DNA of 5,867 bases from Janthinobacterium lividum (GTDB lineage: Bacteria > Pseudomonadota > Gammaproteobacteria > Steroidobacterales > Steroidobacteraceae): assembly GCA_943327025.2 (NCBI GenBank), contig CALPVO020000159.1, positions 1 to 5,867 on the forward strand. Direction: 5' to 3'. Positions 1-4,384 of the stretch are shown one piece after another. The position numbers and the translations under genes were made by a program. Numbering within the stretch: the first letter of the stretch is position 1; each line of letters begins with the position of its first letter. Under the pieces are notes generated by a model that made no database searches, was not told where the DNA came from, and was given only the letters and a program-made list of their open reading frames with translations.

Positions 1-616
1 CACCACGCCGACCACGAGCTCGACGCTCTACTCAAGCCCGATTACCGTGGCCAAGAGCCAGACCGTTAAAGCCATCGCCACAGCGACCAACTACACGAAC
101 TCAAGCGTTGCATCGGCCACCTACACCATCAATGGTGCCGCAGCGACGCCGACGTTCTCGCCAGTCGCAGGCACTTACGGGTCCTCGCAGACCGTGACTA
201 TTCGGTCCGCGACGCCAGGGGCAAGCCTCTACTACACCACCGATGGCACCACGCCGACCACGAGCTCGACGCTCTACTCAAGCCCGATTACCGTGGCCAA
301 GAGCCAGACCATTAAAGCCATCGCCACAGCGACCAACTTCACGAACTCAAGCGTAGGGTCCGCCGCGTACGTCATCACGGCAGCGACTCCAACATTCTCG
401 CCAGTCGGAGGCACGTATGCTTCCGCGCAGACCGTGACTATCGCGTCAACCACCCCGGCTTCGCGCATCTACTACACCACCAATGGCACCACGCCAACCA
501 CAGCTTCCACGCTCTACACACGGCCTATCACCGTGGCCACGAGCCAGACTGTTAAAGCCATTGCAACCGCCACCAACTTCCCGAACTCAAGCGTTGCCTC
601 CGCGACGTACACCATC
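1..616 (+). repeat. Tandem 240-246 bp coding repeats (chitobiase C-terminal-like units)
   Basis: Equivalent points fall at bases 1, 247 and 487, giving periods of 246 and 240 bp (82 and 80 residues). Units 2 and 3 run from about 146 to 385 and 386 to 616; unit 1 is cut by the left edge. Bases 1-108 and 247-354 are identical except at two positions (65 G versus 311 A, 93 A versus 339 T). The third copy, from 487, is clearly more diverged at DNA level while the protein core is kept. The array probably continues left of the window. Confidence 0.9.
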
Positions 617-2119
617 AAGGCTGCAACGGTTAAAGTCACGCCGGCCAGCCTGCCGAACGGCACAATCTCCGTACTCTACTGCACCGTTATCAGCGCGACC
701 GGTGGTACCGGGCCGTATCGCTTTTCAGTCGGTAACCCCCTCGCGGTCGGCAGCGGCCAGCTACCGGTAGGCCTGAAGCTTTCGGCGCTAACCGGAACAA
801 CGGCCTTGCTCTGTGGGACGCCAACCAAGAAGGGAACCTTCACCTTCAGCCTTGTGGCGACGGATGCCCGCGGTGTTACCGGGTCCACCGCTTACTCGGT
901 AATAATCCGCGCTGCGTCCTCCGTATCGGTGGCTTCTACGCTAGCCACTGTGGCACCCATCGACAACACGATAGCAAGCCTGCCGGCCACGACAGCCGTC
1001 TACTACGGCACGTCGAGCCCTCTGCTGCAGATTGAAGGGAGTTTCTACACCGTATTGAGCGCGGGCGGGACTAGCACCGCTTGCAATAACGGTCCATGTG
1101 GTTCGATCGTGAGGATATCCAGCACTGGCATTGTCACCGTGCTGCGCTCCTTCGATTCAACGCCGGATGGGGCTTATCCGCTAGCCTTGATTTATGCCAA
1201 CGGCAAACTCTATGGTTCCACCCTCGCAGGTGGTAGCCCTGGGCCGAAGTGTCTCGTGGCAGCAGGCTGTGGCACCGTGTACGAGATGAATTTAGACGGT
1301 AGTGGCTTCACCACGCTCTACTCGTTTGGTTCCAGCAGCACCACGACCGACGGTGCTGCGCCGTCGAGCCTTGTGTTCACAAACGGCACCTTGTACGGCA
1401 CCACCCTGTTTGGTGGCTCAACGACAGCAGCCTGCGCTACCTCGTTAACACTCTCGTCGCAAATAGTGAATTACAACGGTTGCGGCACTACCTTTGCCGT
1501 AAGCCTCGTCGGCCCGACACCACGCCAGACGACGCTATACAACTTCAAGTTGAGTGATGGCACCTACCCATCTAACTTGATAGCGATGGGTAACAAGCTC
1601 TACGGCACAACCGTGATGGGCGGTAAGGGCAACGGCACGGTATTCTCGTTGACGCCCGCCACGTCAGTTGCACCGCAGGTCGTTAGCGTCATGCACGCAT
1701 TCTCCGGGACAGACGGCGCGACGCCATCGTCGCTGACAGCGAATGGCAACGTCCTCTATGGCACAACTGCATTCGGTGGCAGCAACCAAAGTGGAACAGT
1801 ATTTGCCTTGAGAGGGGCTGCCTTCAGCAGCCTGTATTCGTTTACGGGCGGCACGGACGGCGAAACTCCCTTAGGCCTCGTTGCCGGCACGAACGTTCTA
1901 TATGGCGTGACCTACAACGGAGGGAGTGGCAACTCCGGTACGGTGTTCTCGCTGCCAACCAGCGGTAGTGCGTCAGATTACATCCTCAACAATAGCTTGG
2001 CGTCCGCAACCCAAGGTGGCTATCCATACGCGCTCGTGCTGTTCAACAACACGCTCTATGGTCTTGCCAACGCCGGCGGCTCGCTGGGCGCAGGAACGCT
2101 GTTCTCGCTGTCACCCTAA
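2..2119 (+). CDS. Large secreted repeat protein, C-terminal part: chitobiase C-terminal-like repeats, putative Ig domain, GloVer repeats (5' partial)
   Basis: The reading frame is open from base 2, so the gene starts left of the window; the GTG at 47 is an internal Val codon in the middle of a repeat. Seen in order: two and a half repeats of about 80 residues with the cores TPTFSPVAGTY, YYTTDGTTPTTSSTLY and ITVAKSQTVKAIA (to about base 616); a beta-rich domain with SATGGTGPYRFSV, LPVGLKLSALTG and GTFTFSLVATDA (about 620-910); and seven copies of a LYGTTxxGG...GTVFSL unit (1043-2116). These fit, from family knowledge, the chitobiase/beta-hexosaminidase C-terminal domain (CHB_HEX_C), the He_PIG-type putative Ig domain, and the choice-of-anchor GloVer repeat (TIGR03803). 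Such proteins are usually exported and act as adhesins or polysaccharide-associated surface proteins; no catalytic domain is visible here. The signal peptide must lie upstream. The protein ends directly after the last GloVer unit with LFSLSP, with no PEP-CTERM, LPXTG or membrane anchor. Function beyond surface location is not known. Confidence 0.88.
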   Translation, partial: TTPTTSSTLYSSPITVAKSQTVKAIATATNYTNSSVASATYTINGAAATPTFSPVAGTYGSSQTVTIRSATPGASLYYTTDGTTPTTSSTLYSSPITVAKSQTIKAIATATNFTNSSVGSAAYVITAATPTFSPVGGTYASAQTVTIASTTPASRIYYTTNGTTPTTASTLYTRPITVATSQTVKAIATATNFPNSSVASATYTIKAATVKVTPASLPNGTISVLYCTVISATGGTGPYRFSVGNPLAVGSGQLPVGLKLSALTGTTALLCGTPTKKGTFTFSLVATDARGVTGSTAYSVIIRAASSVSVASTLATVAPIDNTIASLPATTAVYYGTSSPLLQIEGSFYTVLSAGGTSTACNNGPCGSIVRISSTGIVTVLRSFDSTPDGAYPLALIYANGKLYGSTLAGGSPGPKCLVAAGCGTVYEMNLDGSGFTTLYSFGSSSTTTDGAAPSSLVFTNGTLYGTTLFGGSTTAACATSLTLSSQIVNYNGCGTTFAVSLVGPTPRQTTLYNFKLSDGTYPSNLIAMGNKLYGTTVMGGKGNGTVFSLTPATSVAPQVVSVMHAFSGTDGATPSSLTANGNVLYGTTAFGGSNQSGTVFALRGAAFSSLYSFTGGTDGETPLGLVAGTNVLYGVTYNGGSGNSGTVFSLPTSGSASDYILNNSLASATQGGYPYALVLFNNTLYGLANAGGSLGAGTLFSLSP
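1043..2116 (+). repeat. Seven GloVer-type protein repeats
   Basis: The LYG-equivalent codons begin at 1043 (FYTVLSAGG, the most degenerate), 1208 (LYGSTLAGG), 1391 (LYGTTLFGG), 1598 (LYGTTVMGG), 1754 (LYGTTAFGG), 1898 (LYGVTYNGG) and 2054 (LYGLANAGG). Each is followed by a glycine-rich turn and a GTVF/GTLF strand. Spacings are 165, 183, 207, 156, 144 and 156 bp, so units are 48-69 residues. The longer early units carry extra loops, two of them with Cys pairs. The pattern suggests a beta-propeller-like fold; seven blades would close a propeller, but that is inference. Confidence 0.8.
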
Positions 2120-2137
2120 GAGCAGGTTCCGACATTC

Positions 2138-2164
2138 TGAAATGACCCCGATTTCGCGGACACC
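2138..2164. mobile_element. Possible solitary terminal inverted repeat of an IS3-family element
   Basis: The stretch begins TGAAATGACCCCG and ends GCGGACACC. Ends of many IS3-family elements (IS150/IS51-like) begin with TG, carry a TGACCCC block and end in GGACACC. No transposase frame, no second matching end and no target duplication are visible in the window, so this would be a remnant. The call rests on remembered family pattern only. Confidence 0.35.
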
Positions 2165-2275
2165 ACAGTTGGTGAGAAACCGCCTAAGAGGGGTCCCTTT
2201 GGAAGCCTGGAGGAGAATTTGGGGAGCGCTGCGGAGAAGCTTTCCGCGCTGCTCGATTAGATACCGTGGCACGTT

Positions 2276-2290
2276 CCTGACATTGTCAGG
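2276..2290. repeat. 15-bp perfect dyad CCTGACA-T-TGTCAGG
   Basis: Seven-base arms flank a single central T. There is no U-tract, so it is not a standard intrinsic terminator. It lies about 17 bases before the bidirectional terminator, downstream of both flanking genes, which makes an operator role unlikely. It may be a remnant or a chance palindrome. Confidence 0.4.
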
Positions 2291-2306
2291 GTTGTCGGCC
2301 AGCTCT

Positions 2307-2324
2307 AAAAAGGCGTAAGCCTTT
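2307..2324 (-). terminator. Intrinsic terminator of tRNA-Ala, probably bidirectional
   Basis: The 6-bp stem AAAGGC/GCCTTT (2309-2314 with 2319-2324) has a 4-base loop. On the - strand the stem runs into five T (complement of 2307-2311), only eight bases beyond the tRNA 3' end. On the + strand the same hairpin is followed by GTTTTA (2325-2330), so it could also stop transcription from the repeat-protein gene. Confidence 0.75.
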
Positions 2325-2332
2325 GTTTTAAA

Positions 2333-2408
<76 letters not shown>

Positions 2409-2420
2409 ACGAAGCCCAGA

Positions 2421-2449
2421 ATGATAGTGTTCCCCCGCCCGGTAAGCAA
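2421..2449 (-). promoter_or_regulatory. Sigma70-type promoter of tRNA-Ala
   Basis: Read on the - strand: -35 TTGCTT (2444-2449), a 17-bp spacer, and -10 TATCAT (2421-2426, five of six consensus bases). The expected start is about six bases before the mature tRNA 5' end. The bases between the -10 and the tRNA (TCTGGGCTTCGT) are fairly GC-rich, as in stringently controlled stable-RNA promoters. That control is inferred. Confidence 0.65.
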
Positions 2450-2524
2450 TACTTGGAGGGATATTTCCGGGCTGCGCCAACGCCGTGCTTGGGCACAGCC
2501 GAGGCAACCCCTGCCAGCTTCGAC

Positions 2525-2528
2525 AAGG
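2525..2528 (+). promoter_or_regulatory. Ribosome binding site deciding the GNAT start
   Basis: AAGG lies seven bases before the ATG at 2536. The upstream in-frame GTG at 2485 has no comparable site and would add 17 residues not typical of GNAT proteins, so 2536 is preferred. Confidence 0.5.
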
Positions 2529-2535
2529 CGCCGAC

Positions 2536-3000
2536 ATGCTCACCATCCAACCCGCTTCAGGCGAAGACCTCGCCTTCATCGTGCACGCCAACCACGCCAT
2601 GGCGCTGGAAACCGAGGGGCGCGAGCTGCATCTGCCAACCCTGAACGCAGGCGTAGGCGCCGCCTTGGCGGACCCACGGCGCGGCCGCTATTTCGTGGCG
2701 TGGGAGAACGGCGTGGCTGTGGGCACGCTGCTGCTTACCTACGAGTGGAGCGACTGGCGCAACGGGGAGTTCTGGTGGATTCAGTCGGTGTACGTGGAGC
2801 CAGCCGCACGCGGGAAAGGCGTGTTCCGTGCGCTCTACGCGCACGTGCTGGAAGCGGCACGCACCACCCCAGGCATTTGCGGCCTGCGCCTGTATGTGGA
2901 CCACGAAAACGCCGCGGCGCGGGAAACCTATACCAAGGTGGGCATGAAAGACGCCGGCTACAGCGTGTTCGAGGTGGACTTCAGCAGCGTGGCGCGCTGA
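2536..3000 (+). CDS. GNAT family N-acetyltransferase
   Basis: This 154-residue cytoplasmic protein has the usual length of a single GNAT domain; it would transfer an acetyl group from acetyl-CoA to an amine, with unknown substrate. Seen: the N-terminal strand MLTIQPASGEDL; the helix 1-2 region with ALETEGREL (23-31); beta strands RYFVAWENGVAVGTLLLTYEWSD (51-73); and motif A, SVYVEPAARGKGVFRALYAHV (84-104), in which R92-G-K-G95 forms the pyrophosphate loop. Motif B is N125-AAARETY-TKVGM (125-137), with Tyr132 in the position of the usual general acid. The last small residue of the R-x-x-G-x-G/A loop is Phe97, which I recall as common in a GNAT subgroup with RGVFRAL-type loops. No convincing promoter is visible in 2409-2535, a region shared with the divergent tRNA promoter. 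The gene converges on the phosphatase gene with 43 bases between stops and no U-tract terminator there. Confidence 0.88.
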   Translation: MLTIQPASGEDLAFIVHANHAMALETEGRELHLPTLNAGVGAALADPRRGRYFVAWENGVAVGTLLLTYEWSDWRNGEFWWIQSVYVEPAARGKGVFRALYAHVLEAARTTPGICGLRLYVDHENAAARETYTKVGMKDAGYSVFEVDFSSVAR

Positions 3001-3043
3001 AGCAGGGCAGCGACAAACGACGGCCCCGCACCGTGGTATCCCA

Positions 3044-3607
3044 CTAGGGCAGCGCCAGTTCCGTCACCGTGGTGCGCGAGAACAAGCCCACGGACACCAC
3101 GTACAGCCGCGCATAGTCGGTATCGGCGAACGGCGCCACTTGGCGCCCGCCGAGCGCGCGAATAACCTCCGGCACGGTATTGCTGTGGCCCACCACCAGC
3201 ACGCTTGCCCCACGGTGATAACGCTTGATGTGCGTCACCAGCGCCGTCGGGTTATCTGCTGGCGATAACTGAACGCGTAGGCCTAAGGGCCGCGCCACGG
3301 CTTCGGCGGTTTGCTGGGTACGGCGGAACTCGGTGGCGTAGACCGCCGCTAGCCGCTGCCCACTACCGGGAACCGCGAACAGCGAGGCATAGCGCCCGGC
3401 GTGCGCCACGCCGGCAGTGGAAAGAACCGGGTCCGGGGTTCCGTCCACTACCTTCTCGGCATGACGCACCACAAACACGGTGGTCATGGCGGCGCGGTTC
3501 CAAGCCAAGCCCACCAACAAAGTGAACAGCAAAGCGCCAAGGCCCGCCAGGCCGATGGGCGTGAACAAGGGGCGTCGCCGCAAGGCGGCCTGTGGATGGT
3601 TCGGCAT
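3044..3607 (-). CDS. Membrane-anchored histidine phosphatase (phosphoglycerate mutase-like, SixA-type)
   Basis: This 187-residue protein has one hydrophobic segment at about 16-36 (PIGLAGLGALLFTLLVGLAW) preceded by RRRP. That fits an N-in signal anchor with the catalytic domain in the periplasm, or an uncleaved signal peptide. Seen in the catalytic domain: FVVRHAEK (45-52), with R48 and the phospho-accepting H49; DPVLSTAG (59-66); VYATEFRRTQQTA (89-101), with R96 as the second phosphate-binding Arg; and VLVVGHSNTVPEVI (136-149), with H141. All four core residues of the two-histidine phosphatase family are present. The domain is short (about 145 residues), like SixA, with no long insertion, so a small phospho-substrate or phosphohistidine is plausible but unproven. 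Start ATG 3607 has no clear Shine-Dalgarno. A -10-like element seven bases upstream suggests a leaderless mRNA. The stop is TAG at 3044-3046. Confidence 0.87.
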   Translation of the reverse strand: MPNHPQAALRRRPLFTPIGLAGLGALLFTLLVGLAWNRAAMTTVFVVRHAEKVVDGTPDPVLSTAGVAHAGRYASLFAVPGSGQRLAAVYATEFRRTQQTAEAVARPLGLRVQLSPADNPTALVTHIKRYHRGASVLVVGHSNTVPEVIRALGGRQVAPFADTDYARLYVVSVGLFSRTTVTELALP

Positions 3608-4384
3608 ATGCGCGATGATACGCCCATGTCAGTAAACGCCAACCCACGCCGCCGTCACGGGCCACCGGGCCACCCCCTGCCCTGCCTGCTGCTGCTGGCG
3701 GCCGGGCGCAGCCGTCGACTCGGCCGCCCCAAAGGCGGTTTGGTGGCGCACGGCGTGCCACTGCTGGTCCAGCAATTGCAGAAGGCCCGCGCCGCGGGAA
3801 TAGACCGGGCGCTGGTAGTGCTGGGAGCCAGTGCGCCGCGGCTGGAGAGGCTCCTGACGCCGACCCTGCAACGAAACCTGGGATTTCGCGAACTGCGTAT
3901 CTGCCACGCCAGCGCTTGGCGGGAAGGCATGGGCGGCTCGCTACGCGATGGCTTGCGCGCCCTACCCCAAGATTGGCGGCGAGTGCTGGTGCTGTTGGTA
4001 GACCAGACCGGCGTGAAAGGCGAAGACCTGCGCCGACTGGCTGCTTTCACACATCGGGGTCCTGGGCAAGGGCCAAGGCAAGGACAAGAGCAAAGGCAAC
4101 TACAAGGAAAAGTGATTGCCACCATTAGTGAGCCAGGCGGCAGCCCTATGGCGCCGGTGGTTTTGCCACGCATCCGCCTACGAGAAGTATTAACTCATCT
4201 ACACGGGGACCGTGGGCTCGGCCCGTGGCTGCGCAAGCAGCAGTCCAGCGGATTGGTGCTGGTGCCCTGCCCAGCTGCAGCCGAGGACCTCGATACACCA
4301 ACGGCTGCGGCAGTTTGGCGGGCCCAAAGAAAACGGGGGCCGAAGCCCCCGTCCTCTTTTCCTGCAGCTTCAGCTTTGGACTAG
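3608..4384 (+). CDS. MobA/MocA-like nucleotidyltransferase family protein
   Basis: The protein has 258 residues from ATG 3608, or 252 from ATG 3626; neither start has a strong ribosome site. The fold is that of NTP_transf_3 enzymes, which transfer CMP or GMP from the nucleotide to molybdopterin (MocA, MobA) or act on related substrates. Seen: the nucleotide-binding signature LLLLAAGRSRRLGRPKGGL (27-45) with K42; GIDRALVVLGA (64-74); the WREGMGGSLRDGL motif (104-116) typical of MocA-like proteins; the metal-binding VLLVDQTGV (128-136, Asp132); GGSPMAPVVLP (177-187); HGDRGLGPWLR (199-209); and DLDTP (227-231). Oddities: the usual D-x-P is D-Q-T and the usual G-H-P is G-S-P. An X-Gln dipeptide repeat (153-168) interrupts the loop after the Asp132 region. 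The last 20 residues are read through the neighbour's terminator. No molybdoenzyme gene is adjacent, so the substrate is open. Confidence 0.85.
   Translation: MRDDTPMSVNANPRRRHGPPGHPLPCLLLLAAGRSRRLGRPKGGLVAHGVPLLVQQLQKARAAGIDRALVVLGASAPRLERLLTPTLQRNLGFRELRICHASAWREGMGGSLRDGLRALPQDWRRVLVLLVDQTGVKGEDLRRLAAFTHRGPGQGPRQGQEQRQLQGKVIATISEPGGSPMAPVVLPRIRLREVLTHLHGDRGLGPWLRKQQSSGLVLVPCPAAAEDLDTPTAAAVWRAQRKRGPKPPSSFPAASALD
3615..3642 (-). promoter_or_regulatory. Candidate promoter of the histidine phosphatase, giving a near-leaderless transcript
   Basis: On the - strand: -35 TTGGCG (3637-3642, four of six), a 16-bp spacer, and -10 TATCAT (3615-3620, five of six). Seven bases separate the -10 from the ATG at 3607, so transcription would start at or next to the start codon. 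The whole element lies inside the first codons of the divergent nucleotidyltransferase gene. It has the same -10 hexamer as the tRNA promoter. Confidence 0.45.
4064..4111 (+). repeat. Degenerate hexanucleotide repeat (RRGCAA-like), eight units
   Basis: Units in register: GGGCAA, GGGCCA, AGGCAA, GGACAA, GAGCAA, AGGCAA, CTACAA, GGAAAA. Read in frame they give GQ-GP-RQ-GQ-EQ-RQ-LQ-GK. The period of six keeps the frame, so gain or loss of units changes only loop length. The repeat lies in the nucleotidyltransferase gene between AAFTHR and VIATISE. Confidence 0.8.
4326..4352 (-). terminator. Strong intrinsic terminator of the Cys-rich gene, UUCG loop
   Basis: On the - strand the 8-bp stem ACGGGGGC/GCCCCCGT closes on a TTCG tetraloop and is followed by TTTTCTTT (complement of 4326-4333). 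It begins 28 bases after the stop codon of the Cys-rich gene (4381). The whole hairpin is inside the coding tail of the + strand nucleotidyltransferase, covering residues about 240-249. On the + strand the hairpin is followed by CCTCTTTT, a weaker tract, so some bidirectional action is possible. Confidence 0.85.

Larger units (their letters stand above)
2120..2306. other. Gene-free stretch with hairpins and an IS-end-like sequence
   Basis: No convincing coding frame is present. Contents: an IS3-family-like terminal sequence at 2138-2164; a hairpin at 2231-2247 (GCGGAG with TTCCGC, loop AAGCT), extended by a further AGC/GCT pairing at 2225-2227 and 2251-2253, with no U-tract after it; and a perfect 7-bp dyad CCTGACA-T-TGTCAGG at 2276-2290. 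A GGAGGAGAA-like purine stretch at about 2210 is not followed by a usable start and frame. GC in a sampled 60-base row (2161-2220) is about 53%, lower than in the genes to the right. Confidence 0.6.

Noticed and set aside
1..616. Tandem repeats considered as a CRISPR array
   Set aside because: The repeats are 240-246 bp, wholly coding and in frame, with no unique spacers of constant size.
2225..2253. Hairpin GCGGAG/TTCCGC considered as the terminator of the repeat-protein gene
   Set aside because: It has a wobble pair, a 3x3 internal loop and no U-tract; the hairpin at 2309-2324 is a better terminator for both strands.
2421..3047. Open frame of 208 codons on + over the GNAT gene
   Set aside because: It is Arg- and Gly-rich, has no recognisable domain and is a shadow of the GNAT frame, which has clear motifs and a ribosome site.
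3004..3054. Nine-base direct repeat AGGGCAGCG at 3004-3012 and 3046-3054, flanking the convergent gene ends
   Set aside because: It is too short in GC-rich DNA to mean much, and nothing mobile lies between the copies.
3571..3588. GCCGC-AAG-GCGGC hairpin near the 5' end of the phosphatase gene
   Set aside because: It has no U-tract and falls on Arg/Ala codons just after the start; a chance GC-rich palindrome is the simpler reading.
3655..4173. Open frame of 172 codons on - inside the nucleotidyltransferase gene
   Set aside because: It is Ser-, Arg- and Pro-rich with no motif, while the + frame carries conserved nucleotidyltransferase motifs; high GC makes antisense frames long.
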